Source: Saccharomycopsis malanga (lineage: Eukaryota; Ascomycota; Saccharomycetes; Ascoideales; Saccharomycopsidaceae). From it: a stretch of 64,000 nt of DNA. The DNA is taken from the NCBI GenBank assembly GCA_004014935.1, contig CP025322.1, forward strand, positions 2,790,001-2,854,000, in the 5' to 3' direction. The translations under genes were made by a program, and so were the position numbers. Below the pieces are notes generated by a model. That model was not told where the DNA came from. It was given only the letters and a program-made list of their open reading frames with translations, and searched no databases. Positions 38,706-48,774 of the stretch are shown piece by piece (within the stretch, counting starts at the first letter, position 1; every line of letters begins with the position of its first letter).

Positions 38706-39863
38706 CTAATCGAAAGGAATTGGTTTAGTCTGCCCTGGGGCATTTCCACGGCTTTGCATTTCATGGGCTGCAATGGCACTCGGTAATTTGATCCCACAGC
38801 AATCTCCCCAAGTATGCTGATGAACTGGAAGACCTTCATCGTTATCAGGATCTTGGTGGCAATGGGAATCAGCACATCCTGTATGGTTGTTAGCAGGAGC
38901 TGGCGAAACTCCTTTTGGAGCAGTTAAAATGTTACCAAAAAAAAAATGCTGGATAATAGGAAGCTTGTTCAATACCTCTGCCTTGTACATTTTGACCATA
39001 CCTTCAGCTATCTTGGCCCACGTCTTCACGCCGCTGATGTCGTCAAGCATAGGACTGTGCCACCTGAGCGACGCTGTCTTGACCTTGTTGATAAACCATA
39101 TGCAATGGAAGTACATGTACTTGTCCTTGAACATGTCTACATACTCGCTGTTGTGAATGGATTTGGGTCTCAAGTGTGGATGTGTGGCAAGCTGGAAAGC
39201 ACCGAACAAAAACGGTAAGAAGTGGTAATCATCAAGGCCCCACACCCCGTGTGATCCTGCTGGCTCTAACCAATACTTCTGCTGCAATATTCTCATGATC
39301 TCCATGTATCGGATAAAGATCTTTAACACTATAGCCTTGGCGTCCTTCTTCAAGTCAAATATTTTCAATTTAGCCAAACATAACAAAAAACACATAAAGT
39401 TGAGCTCGTGGCCTGATCCATAATCAATTCGGGTTCTATTACCCCAAGATTCGTTGAAATATACTGATAATTCTGTTCTTGCATCTTTTGAACCATCTTC
39501 ATTAGCAATTAACCCTTTTTCTGGCAAACTACTGATCAAAAGTAAAATATCCCCACTGCAAGCTGTGATAGCATCATAGAAGTCTCTAAACTCAACCTTT
39601 CCAAACCGCGACGTGTTCTTGTCCTTAACAACAGGATGCTTTTCAATTGTCTCCTCCACTTTGTCCAATACTTTCAACACATCATTTACAGCTGGCGAAA
39701 CCTCACACTGCGCATCGTTTGTAAGTCCTCTGACCGATGACGCCAACTGCTCAACAAACAATAGCACATCCTCATACGTCTGTGAACCTTTCCACTTTTC
39801 AAGATCCACATCGCTCAATATTCTTCGGTTTGGAATTGTAAATCTATGTGAGTCCGGCGCCAT
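38706..39863 (-). CDS. RRD1: PP2A activator / peptidyl-prolyl isomerase (PTPA family)
   Basis: This is a 385-residue protein with the PTPA fold signatures YGSGHELNFMCFLLCLAKL, LEPAGSHGVWGLDDYHFLPF and LFGAFQLATHPHLRPKSI, plus HSPMLDDISGVKTWAKIAEG. The family isomerises prolines and reactivates PP2A-type phosphatases. In yeast the two paralogues Rrd1 and Rrd2 act with Sit4 and PP2A in TOR signalling and stress responses. The C-terminal ~65 residues are His/Cys-rich and polar (HTGCADSHCHQDPDNDEG), longer than the core domain needs. I prefer RRD1 over RRD2, but the paralogue call is uncertain. Confidence 0.88.
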   Translation of the reverse strand: MAPDSHRFTIPNRRILSDVDLEKWKGSQTYEDVLLFVEQLASSVRGLTNDAQCEVSPAVNDVLKVLDKVEETIEKHPVVKDKNTSRFGKVEFRDFYDAITACSGDILLLISSLPEKGLIANEDGSKDARTELSVYFNESWGNRTRIDYGSGHELNFMCFLLCLAKLKIFDLKKDAKAIVLKIFIRYMEIMRILQQKYWLEPAGSHGVWGLDDYHFLPFLFGAFQLATHPHLRPKSIHNSEYVDMFKDKYMYFHCIWFINKVKTASLRWHSPMLDDISGVKTWAKIAEGMVKMYKAEVLNKLPIIQHFFFGNILTAPKGVSPAPANNHTGCADSHCHQDPDNDEGLPVHQHTWGDCCGIKLPSAIAAHEMQSRGNAPGQTKPIPFD

Positions 39864-40452
39864 TTTTTCAGTTTTCCATTAATATTCAACAAGTGTTTCA
39901 GAATTCAGCGCTTTTGACCACTTATTCGCTTGCTCGAGTGACAATTTTCTTAGCAATACAATTTAAATTGATCGAATTGCCAATACTTTACCTCTTTTAA
40001 CACCTCGTTGCCCATCGCTTTGATCATCATATCGTTGAAAACGCCCCCATCTTGCGGTACCGTGGTATATATACTTCTATAAAACAATACTGTCAGAAAA
40101 TGGCACTGTGGCCGAGTGGTTAAGGCGTTAGGTTAAGGTCCTAATATCTTCGGGTGCGCGAGTTCGAACCTCGCCGGTGTCACCATTTTTTTTACATTTA
40201 CTCAATTTATAAAACCTGTTGCTGAGCCTTCTGAAACCCCTTAATGAAGGCGAGGATTTGACTTCCTATTATTGATTAATTTATAATCACGATAAGCCAT
40301 AGGCTTTTATTGGAACAGAAATATTGGAAAAATTGTATGGGGCTGTGTGTGCGCCTACACTAGTTTTTCAATCGATGCCATAATAATATCCCATCATCTA
40401 GCTAAAAGACCAAAACCAGTTGTTCAGTTTGTTGAATCTTTGAGGTGCTATT
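39864..40452. promoter_or_regulatory. Divergent promoter region containing a tRNA gene
   Basis: The interval between the divergent PTPA-family gene and CSN5 holds the tRNA-Leu gene and otherwise only AT-rich flanks. Confidence 0.5.
40102..40182 (+). tRNA. tRNA-Leu, anticodon AAG
   Basis: This is an 81 nt class II tRNA without an intron. The acceptor arms GGCACTG and CGGTGTC pair, with discriminator A. The D-arm contains GGCCGAGTGGTTAAGGC. The anticodon stem TTAGG/CCTAA closes the loop TTAAGGT, giving anticodon AAG followed by G37. The variable arm (ATATCTTCGGGTGC) resembles yeast Leu tRNAs. The T-arm GCGAGTTCGAACCTCGC is perfect. A run of T follows within a few bases and acts as the pol III terminator. 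It reads CUU and, with inosine, CUC. Box A and box B are canonical. Confidence 0.95.
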
Positions 40453-42309
40453 ATGATGGGCCACCCGAGTTCTGCGGCCAGTTTGGCGTTTCAATTGAGT
40501 GCCACGTACGATTCCCTCTATCAAAACTATGGGAATCACCACCATGAAGGTGACCAGTCAGCAACGAATATAATAGATCTTGAAGAGTTTCTCAAAAGAG
40601 ACAAAAGCAGGGGAAATATGTCTACTGGCGTTTTAAATCAAAACTTTTATGATATTGGTAATTACTCGCCCGTGGAGCTTGAGATATCCAAGCCATGGAA
40701 GACTGATCCAACGTATTTTCAAAACGTCTATATATCCTCGCTAGCACTCACGAAAATGGCGATCCATGCTGACTCTGGAGGAGACATCGAGGTGATGGGG
40801 ATGATGATAGGAAAGATTGTAGACCGAGGAATGGTCATCATGGATAGTTATTCGTTGCCGGTGGTAGGAACAGAAACAAGAGTAAATGCCCAATCGGAGT
40901 CTTACGAGTATATGGTAAGTTTTCTTGACAGTTTGAAGAAACTCGGTTATCGTAAGGAGAATATCATTGGCTGGTACCATTCTCACCCGGGGTATGGATG
41001 CTGGTTAAGCGGTATTGATGTAGCTACCGAGAGCTTGAATCAAACCTATCAGGATCCATATTTGGCAGTTGTGATTGATCCCAAGATGACAAAAGCCAAC
41101 GGGAAAGTCGAAATAGGAGCATTCAGAACATATCCTGAAAGAAATGTGGGCGTTGGGGAGAATAACAAGGCAAAGGGAAACACGCCTGATATTCCTGATT
41201 CAAAGTTGCAGGATTTTGGAGCACATTCGTCAAAATATTACTCGTTAAATGTTGAAATCTTCAAGTCTCAGTACGAGGACTCTGTGTTGGGGCTTTTGCT
41301 AGACAATTATTGGATATCTGGCCTTACTGGGTTGCCCGATGAAGATGATACTAATGATGTCGATGCAAATTCCTTATCAAAAAGCGAAAAGAGCACCTGT
41401 TCAAGAATAAGTGCCTTGCTCAATCAGTTTGATGAGACATATACAAAAGTAGTTTCTAAGATCACTGACACAGATTATAGAGCGGATCTTGCTGTTAATG
41501 GTAATATGATACGCGAAGAGAGACCCAATATCCTTACATTGAAGCTTCCAAAATCAGAAAAAATACAGCAAGTAAAATGCCAGGCTCAGCGGTATGATAA
41601 ACAAACTGACAGTTTGGATTACGCTGACGATGACGTAGATGGTGAATATAGCGATAGCGATGAAGACGACATGGATTTCGAAGAGGACGGTGATGACGAG
41701 CTGCAAGAGTCTAGAGATACAGACTTGTTGAATTCTGAGATCACCATTAAAGGCGAATCCAAGAAACCGTATCTGGCAGACGTGAAAATGAAAGATGCTG
41801 ACGAAGAAGACGAAGAAAATGAGGAGGATTATGGCTCTGTAGGTTCTGACACTTCTGTTGATAATGCTTCAACATTTTCTTCTTCTTCGGCTGTGAACAA
41901 TGCCAACAACAACTCAGCACCCTACAAGTATTTTTCCAAAAGTAGCAATAGCTACTTGCAAAAGGTCAATAGTAATAGTCCTAGTCCTGTAGCCACCACC
42001 TCCATGTTGGCCAATAGTCCTACTGCTTCTTCTGTAAACACCAAAAATAAGACTCTTCGTCAGTTGGAACAGAAACTACATAAAAGAAAAGAGCTATTGG
42101 ATTATTTTGCTTTTAAAAACAGTTTAGACAAAAAAAAACAGGAAACCAATTCAACAGCTAAAGATGAACTTCTTAGGAAAAAAATGACAGCCGCAAGGCC
42201 AAAGTATGCTTCAATACTTGCTGAATTTGAAAAAGATGCTGCCAAAATCGCTAACGAGGAGCTCCGAAAGTCGTTGTCGCTGAAACTTCAGCAAGAACTA
42301 TTTTTCTAG
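40453..42309 (+). CDS. RRI1: COP9 signalosome subunit 5 (JAMM deneddylase)
   Basis: This is a 618-residue protein. The MPN+ domain at about 85-260 has a complete JAMM zinc site: E113 in DIEVMGMMIGK, H176 and H178 in WYHSHPGYGCWLSGID, and D189, with S186 in place. The loop GYGCWLSGID is the CSN5 signature and separates it from Rpn11. CSN5 removes Rub1/NEDD8 from cullins. Behind the catalytic domain is a second conserved region (SKYYSLNVEIFKSQYEDSVL), then a long acidic stretch at about 390-480, a Ser/Asn-rich linker and a basic coiled C-terminus. This extension makes it much longer than human CSN5 (334 residues). Confidence 0.92.
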   Translation: MMGHPSSAASLAFQLSATYDSLYQNYGNHHHEGDQSATNIIDLEEFLKRDKSRGNMSTGVLNQNFYDIGNYSPVELEISKPWKTDPTYFQNVYISSLALTKMAIHADSGGDIEVMGMMIGKIVDRGMVIMDSYSLPVVGTETRVNAQSESYEYMVSFLDSLKKLGYRKENIIGWYHSHPGYGCWLSGIDVATESLNQTYQDPYLAVVIDPKMTKANGKVEIGAFRTYPERNVGVGENNKAKGNTPDIPDSKLQDFGAHSSKYYSLNVEIFKSQYEDSVLGLLLDNYWISGLTGLPDEDDTNDVDANSLSKSEKSTCSRISALLNQFDETYTKVVSKITDTDYRADLAVNGNMIREERPNILTLKLPKSEKIQQVKCQAQRYDKQTDSLDYADDDVDGEYSDSDEDDMDFEEDGDDELQESRDTDLLNSEITIKGESKKPYLADVKMKDADEEDEENEEDYGSVGSDTSVDNASTFSSSSAVNNANNNSAPYKYFSKSSNSYLQKVNSNSPSPVATTSMLANSPTASSVNTKNKTLRQLEQKLHKRKELLDYFAFKNSLDKKKQETNSTAKDELLRKKMTAARPKYASILAEFEKDAAKIANEELRKSLSLKLQQELFF

Positions 42310-43611
42310 TAGTATATCAAACATAAAGTGTTGTTAAATTAAAGCTGAAGATTATGTGTGATTGTGATTTCAGAGCTAAAATGTAGATCAACAAGATATA
42401 TAACTTGGTAATTACTCGCTATGGTAAATAAATCACGATTGTGTGAGATCTCACAGTAAGCGGTTAAAAGCCAAGAACAGGTGGTTTGCAAACTGCTGTA
42501 TCTCATTGACCTCTACTTTTGAGTGAGTCAGTTTTACTCAAAATTTTCTTAATTTCAAATATGGAAGGTTTATAAGTAAAATAGTGTTTTTTACAGTGCT
42601 AATCTAAGACATAATAAGTAGGAGTTTACGGTTGAACATTATCAAAATAATACAGAATTGCAGTTTTTTTTATTCAAAGAAGCAATAATTTGATAATTCC
42701 ATACAAGTCCAACTTATTAATCTGTAATTTAATGATGGTGTTAAAAATCAATGGAATAATATGTATATAATTTGATGAAGCTTCAACCAAGAGGAACTAG
42801 TTTTTTCACTGATAAGTGGGTAAGCTATGACTATATAGATGATACATATTAGTTTCTTCCTGCTATGTCTCTAGCAGTTTAGAGTGCTTGGTCATCATAA
42901 ACTTCTCACTCCTTTTTTGCCCAGATTATCGGGATAAGGTCTTGATTTTCAAAAAGAGTAGTTGAATGAACAATAATAGAAACTCTAGGTTTTATTGTCT
43001 TCAGTGATGTTTTTGAAACCTGATAAAATAGAGCTGTAAACAGTAGTCAACTCATTGGTAATTAACATTTACATTAGAGAAATGGACAGCATCTAATGGA
43101 GGACGCGCCATCAGTACGACACCTACTGGCTTAACTAGATGTGATTAAGATAGGGCATAACTAGATGTGATTAAAATATGGCATAAGTAGAGGTGCTTAA
43201 GATAGATTTGACCCTTATGTTTATTAAGAAATTCAAATCTAACTGTATAAAAATCATCAAAGAGGCCATTAATGGCTTTTATTATATACAATTTACACTA
43301 CGCAACTGGCAGTTTCTATGTATTCTTTGAAGTGTTGGTAGCACACCATACTAGGCTTGAACTACAAGGTTATTATTAATAAACAACATCTTTTTAACAT
43401 TTAAACTAACAAATTAGAAGTAAATAAGAAAAATTTACTGGTTTAATGGCATGTAATTTTGAGTTGTCACTGCAAAATATTAGAGTGAATTATCCACGGC
43501 TTAACCGCGGCGCACTGGGAATCCTAAGTATGGCAGGCCGGATACTTTAACAGACGATATATAACGAGAAGAAATACATAACTATCATCAATTTGACATG
43601 GAAAGCAGTGT
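42310..43611. other. Intergenic region
   Basis: AT-rich DNA with a ~27 bp tandem repeat at 43129-43205 (built on ACTAGATGTGATTAA). The promoter of the sulfurase gene lies at the right end. No gene is visible. Confidence 0.5.
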
Positions 43612-43615
43612 ATGA
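43598..43615 (+). promoter_or_regulatory. Five-codon upstream open frame overlapping the sulfurase start
   Basis: ATG GAA AGC AGT GTA TGA ends with a TGA that overlaps the next ATG (sequence TATGAC). Ribosomes that translate it would terminate on the main start codon, which could reduce or couple initiation of the downstream gene. Confidence 0.55.
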
Positions 43616-45960
43616 CAATGTATGGCCAACAGGTTTTCGAAGAGCATTATGGTTCAACAATAGAAGATATTAGGAAGACAGAGTATCCATATATGAGCAA
43701 TGAGTGTTATCTTGACCATGCGGGGACCACTTTATATTCACAACTGTTGATTCGCGCGATTAGTTCACAAATGATGTCTGGTATTTTTGCTAATCCTCAC
43801 TCTGGATCTTTGCTGTCGAGAAGGACTGATTTGTTGATAGATGACGTCCGATTACAAGTGTTAAATCTTTTTGGATGTGATCCGTTTGAATATGGTGTAA
43901 TTTTCACCAGTAATGCCACACATGCCATGAAGATCTTGGTCCAAGATGGGTTCTGTAGTGTTGGTCCTTTTGACTATTTGTATGCTGACAATTGCCACAC
44001 CTCTGCCATAGGAATACGCGAGTATGCTAGACGTGCTCGACTGTTTTCTGTTCAAGGCAGCAAAACAGTTTCCATGACTGTGGGGGAGGATTGTAAAGAA
44101 GTGCCCTTGCTTGTTTGTTGGAGTGGACAGTCCAATTTCAATGGAGCAAGAGTGGGTTTGCTGGATATTGTACCAACATTACAAGCTAACTGTAAAAACG
44201 AGTATTACACTTTGTATGACATATCTTCCTTATCAACTACCTGTCCTCCTAATATACGAAAATCCGGCCATTTGCCTGATTTCATGGTATGTTCGTTCTA
44301 CAAGATGTTTGGGCTTCCTGATCTTGGTGCTTTGGTCTTCAGAAAAGCGTCTGCTGCCAAAGTGTTTGCTAACAAACGGTTCTTTGGCGGCGGCACAGTA
44401 GATGCTTTAACCATTTCCGACAAAACCAGTTTCTTTAGACATTCTAGCCAACTAACTACAAAGTTGGAAGATGGAACCTTACCCATACATTCTATAATAT
44501 CGCTCAAAGAAGCCATCAGGTGTCACCAACAGATATTTGGCTCTTTCGACAACATTAGCAAACATGTAACTGCCCTTTCCTTATACGCTGTTGAAAGACT
44601 CTGTTCTTTACGCCATTCCGACACAGATAAACCAATGGTGGAAATACTTGGTAAGTTCAAGGATTACGGAAATCCCAAGAAACAAGGCCCTATTATAGCC
44701 ATGTTTCTACACAATAAGCTAGGAAACCGCACTGGATATCACGACTTTGAAACAATAGTCTCCTTGAAGAATATATCTATCCGCACAGGAACACTTTGTA
44801 ATATTGGCGGCTACCTTCACTGGAGCAATAACGAACTCTCAGACGCTGACATCAGTACAAACTACTTTGAACATTCTCATAAATGCGGAGACAGCCAGGA
44901 TATCATCAATGGCAAAATTACTGGCGCGATACGAATCAGTTTAGGTGCCATGAGCAGTAGAACCGATATCGATATCTTCTGTAACAGCATTGAAGAGTTC
45001 TTCACAGACACACTAATAAAATATAATCAGAAAGAATCAAATAAGAAACTGACCGCCCTAATTAAAGCCTTATACATATATCCCATAAAGTCATGCCATT
45101 TCTACAAGATACCAGAAGACGTGGATTGGGAAATTGATGAAGTTGGCCTACAATTTGACAGGTTCTTCTGTCTTCTTGATATAAACACCAAAGAACCATT
45201 GAGATTGAAACACTGCACTCACATGGTCAACATTAAGCCAGTAATAAACTTGGCAACTACATCAATGCATATTGATTGGTTAGTTGTTCCTCTTAGTTTG
45301 CAAGGCATAAAGAAAAGATTCAACACAGAACTGCACTTGAATTCGAAAGAGGGAATAGAATACATAAGTATTGTAAATCCAGAAGTTATTTCTTTTTTTC
45401 AGAATCTCTTAGAAATTCCTTGTTTATTATCTGTCTGCAGAGCAGTGGCAAACAATAGTGACATTCTCATGTCATTACAAAACAAAAGCCCTTTTTTGAT
45501 GATAAGCCAACCAAGTGTTGACCATATCAAACAAAGATTTATTAATGAACAGAAGTCAACTATAAATGAACAAGATTCAACAATAAACGGACAAAAACAC
45601 CATAAACCAACCATCAATGTTGAACACTTATTCCGTGCTAATATACTTGTAGGAGATCCTTTTCAAACAATGCAAGCGTTTGAAGAAGACTTTTGGAAAA
45701 CACTCAGGCTTGTTAGGTCACAACCAGGAGCCCTGGAGATTGTGTTCGACAATTACCTGAAGTGTGATAGATGCCATATGATAACAATCAACCAAGATAC
45801 AGGTGAACGAGACTCGTCAGTGTTTATGCAGTTGAACGCTACAAGAAAAAGTAATGGAAAGGTGTATTTTGGTCAGAATCTCAGACTTTCACATAGTTCA
45901 AACGGTACCAAAAGATATATTAGAGTCAATGATGTGCTACATATCGAACATGCACCTTAG
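43612..45960 (+). CDS. Molybdenum cofactor sulfurase (MOCOS/HxB/ABA3 family)
   Basis: This is a 782-residue two-part protein. The N-terminal NifS-like PLP domain contains YLDHAGTTLYS, FANPHSGSLLSRRTDLLIDD and the PLP lysine K231 in CSFYKMFGLPDLGA. The active-site loop reads RTGTLCNIGG. The second Cys of the usual RTGCFCN motif is kept (C396), while the first is Thr. The C-terminal half has the MOSC N-terminal beta-barrel (LYIYPIKSCHFYKI, EVGLQFDRFFCLLD) and the MOSC domain (FRANILVGDPFQ, YLKCDRCHMITINQDTGERD). The enzyme turns the oxo form of Moco into the sulfido form needed by xanthine dehydrogenase and aldehyde oxidase. Most budding yeasts are known to lack Moco enzymes, so its substrate here is uncertain. 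Confidence 0.9.
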   Translation: MTMYGQQVFEEHYGSTIEDIRKTEYPYMSNECYLDHAGTTLYSQLLIRAISSQMMSGIFANPHSGSLLSRRTDLLIDDVRLQVLNLFGCDPFEYGVIFTSNATHAMKILVQDGFCSVGPFDYLYADNCHTSAIGIREYARRARLFSVQGSKTVSMTVGEDCKEVPLLVCWSGQSNFNGARVGLLDIVPTLQANCKNEYYTLYDISSLSTTCPPNIRKSGHLPDFMVCSFYKMFGLPDLGALVFRKASAAKVFANKRFFGGGTVDALTISDKTSFFRHSSQLTTKLEDGTLPIHSIISLKEAIRCHQQIFGSFDNISKHVTALSLYAVERLCSLRHSDTDKPMVEILGKFKDYGNPKKQGPIIAMFLHNKLGNRTGYHDFETIVSLKNISIRTGTLCNIGGYLHWSNNELSDADISTNYFEHSHKCGDSQDIINGKITGAIRISLGAMSSRTDIDIFCNSIEEFFTDTLIKYNQKESNKKLTALIKALYIYPIKSCHFYKIPEDVDWEIDEVGLQFDRFFCLLDINTKEPLRLKHCTHMVNIKPVINLATTSMHIDWLVVPLSLQGIKKRFNTELHLNSKEGIEYISIVNPEVISFFQNLLEIPCLLSVCRAVANNSDILMSLQNKSPFLMISQPSVDHIKQRFINEQKSTINEQDSTINGQKHHKPTINVEHLFRANILVGDPFQTMQAFEEDFWKTLRLVRSQPGALEIVFDNYLKCDRCHMITINQDTGERDSSVFMQLNATRKSNGKVYFGQNLRLSHSSNGTKRYIRVNDVLHIEHAP

Positions 45961-46175
45961 ACATTTCTCGGTAGATTCTACTTATCTACACGTTCAACGG
46001 GAAGAACCAAATATTAATCATTGAATACTAATAATCAAATAATATTCACCAAATATTGTTCACTAAACATTAATAATTAAATAATATTCACCAAATACTA
46101 ATTATGGTCAGATAAAATTCATTTAATCTTTATCAAAACCAAACAGTATTGACCGAAAGCAATTAAAACCATATA

Positions 46176-46952
46176 TCAATTATCATAATGGTGGTTCATC
46201 CAGTGTTTAAAGTACGAAATATAAGACAAAAAGCCACCTTCTGCCGACTCGTTCTTTATTCTAATGAATTGATGACAATGGCCACATCTAGCACCGTACC
46301 TTAGAATCTTGCTGCTTTTTTTCTTTCTACGGCTATCTAAAGTTCTTTGGCTATTGTTGCTAGAGATACTGGTTCCATCACTAGTATCTTTACCAGACCT
46401 AACAGACAGACCAGCTGAACTGCCTCGACGGCTGGTTGGCTGGTCTTCAAGAATGTATTGCTTCTTTTTTTTCAAAACTGTATAATAGCCAAACTCGTAT
46501 GGGGGTTTGATGTCAAGTCCAGTAACGTCTGGAAGCCCCAATTTGGAAAAGTAGCGTGTAATATACTTAGCGTTAGGGAAGGTCTCAGAATGCATGTCAT
46601 AATTAGGATCAGTTTTAGGCAAGTCTCCCCACCGTATACTTAATTTTGGTTGGCTATTACAAATGTAACGGTAGTCATCGTCGTCATCATGGTGGAAATA
46701 ACTAGTGAGAGGAGTGTCATTAGGATCTTCATTATCGTTGTAAAGCAAATCCATCAATATGGACTTTCTAGACTTTTTAGACTTGCGGATTTTGTATCTT
46801 GTGTCTATAGTTTCTGCTGAACTAGCGCAAGCTCTAGGATCAGCCTTGGAACGAGTCAATGAACTGTCAAGGGCAGCACTAGGATACGTGTCTGGCGAAT
46901 TGTATATATATGATTCCGAGGTGTATTGACCAAATCTAGGAAAAGAAATCAT
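46176..46952 (-). CDS. Small protein with C-terminal CxxC...H-H zinc-type motif
   Basis: This is a 258-residue protein. The N-terminal half is polar with a basic patch (KIRKSKKSRKS) and an acidic run (HDDDDDYRY). The middle holds a conserved-looking segment (KYITRYFSKLGLPDVTGLDI, PPYEFGYYTVLKKKK). The C-terminus has C223-x2-C226 (RCGHCHQFIRI), then W251, H254 and H255 in YFKHWMNHH. This order resembles the zinc-binding C-terminal region of Rua1/DUF4451-type fungal proteins, but I am not certain. A nuclear regulatory role is only an inference. Confidence 0.55.
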   Translation of the reverse strand: MISFPRFGQYTSESYIYNSPDTYPSAALDSSLTRSKADPRACASSAETIDTRYKIRKSKKSRKSILMDLLYNDNEDPNDTPLTSYFHHDDDDDYRYICNSQPKLSIRWGDLPKTDPNYDMHSETFPNAKYITRYFSKLGLPDVTGLDIKPPYEFGYYTVLKKKKQYILEDQPTSRRGSSAGLSVRSGKDTSDGTSISSNNSQRTLDSRRKKKSSKILRYGARCGHCHQFIRIKNESAEGGFLSYISYFKHWMNHHYDN

Positions 46953-48774
46953 AATGTGATAGAATGTGGAGGTATAGTATAGTATAGTTAATGTAGGAGT
47001 ATAGTATAGTTGGTTATTGAGTTATGGAGTTATAATATAGTTGATATGATATAGTAAGAATGAATTCCAGTATGTTGGGAAGCTGTAAAGATGCCAAAGC
47101 AGTTGAGATAAACGTCATGGTTGTAGTATGGTATTGGCGGTTTGGGGGGCTTCCCTATTGATGGACATGTTGGGCCTTATATAATGTTATTTGAGTGTTC
47201 AGAACATCTTATTTTGCTCGGGGCTGATCCACAGCCAGAGCCAGAGCCAGACTATGAAAGTGAGACACTGCCAAAAAGAGCAGGGTCTGTTCTTAATTAA
47301 ACTTGTTATAAATATAAAAAGTTGTTTACATCGTAAGTAAAGAATATTATATTATCACATATAGTTTACAACCATCCCATGATATTCTCCTCAAACATGT
47401 AGTATACAATATGTTACCGTTTTTTTAATAGATAATATTACAGTATTGTTACTAAGTTGCTTAAGATATCTTTAGAGCATTAACCGCCATAGGACGTCTT
47501 TATAGCATCATCTAGGGCACTGAGCGCTTCCCTAACGTTGTCTCAAGCTCCCAAAGCGATTAGAACAGAGCAACTTACTAAAACAGAAGGCTGGTGTGTC
47601 TGACAGCAGTAAATATCCTCTTAGACTCTATGGGAAGCATGGTTTATTCCGATTGATCTGCAATGCCAACGAGCCGCTTCACTCGGCTCTAAGTGGCTCA
47701 ATGTCTTATCAGTACCTTTGTCTCTCGATTGAGATCTAGAGCGTACTGTTATGACCAGGTATTATCTCATGATTCCAGTGGCTATGGCAAGTATTGTAAG
47801 CTTGGTGACATTGTTAGCAACTTTAGATTAGTAGAGGAGGGTATTGAGGCCAAATACTAAAAAGTACCTATACTAGTAAATATTACAATAACTAGTAGAT
47901 ATTACAATAGCTAGCAGATATTACAATAGCTAGCAGATATTACAATAGACAGAAAATAGTACCTAGTAAGTGATACAATAGATGAGTCAAGCAAATACTA
48001 TACGGAGTTATTAATGTGACTTGTGAACAATTCTTGTGCAAATGTAAAGAATCAATCCCTTTTTTAACGTCAATAGACAATACAACAAGCAATGTAATCA
48101 CTGGTTTTGACAAGTCTAGAACAGTCTATTTGCAAGTGTGAAGAAAGCCTGTTATAATTTGCGCTATTGCATCCAAATAACTGGTTCAACTTTGAATTGT
48201 TATAAAGTTCATGTCAGATCATGTATAAGTTAAAATACTTGATCTGGTGTAATTTATGGCTATATAGTTAGTATTAATATATACGAGATAAAGAGCTTAT
48301 CTCAATTGTAAAATACGCTAACAATATCCTAAGAATCATAGATGTTCATAATATTATTACAACAACTTATATATTTCAAGCAGATTTCGATATGCCAGTA
48401 GAATATTTGCTACTTCTTACTTCATATGGCAGTAGTAAGAACAAAATGTGGGTCATGAAAGTTACACTCACAGGTCACATCAGCCCAGTAGAAGAAGGTG
48501 GCAAATCAGCACTTAAAACCATGAAAGCTGATTACAAAAAAATCGTGGAAAAAGTTTAATCAATCAACAGTGAGAAAACTATAACCAATTGGCCCAGTCA
48601 GTAAAACCAACCCTACATTTTGGTGTTTTGACACTCAACCAATCAAAACACATGATTGAGCCCGAGTCAGATATGTTACCAGTCATTTTGGCTACTTGTT
48701 GACTACATTCCCATGTGACAGTCAATTTACAGAAAACACTTAAAACTCACAATTTGGTATTACTATCTAATAAT
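46953..48774. other. Long intergenic region
   Basis: This stretch contains a short GTATAGTATAGT-type repeat at 46970-47050, an imperfect CCAGAGCCAGAG run near 47230 and a ~21 bp tandem repeat at 47878-47965. I see no SINE copy and no gene. Confidence 0.5.
47878..47965. repeat. Tandem repeat of about 21 bp
   Basis: About four units of AGATATTACAATAGCTAGC with minor changes, degenerating to the right. Confidence 0.8.

Noticed and set aside
43330-43385. SINE 3' fragment (TACTAGGCTTGAACTA)
   Set aside because: The match to the conserved 3' block is too short and no body precedes it.
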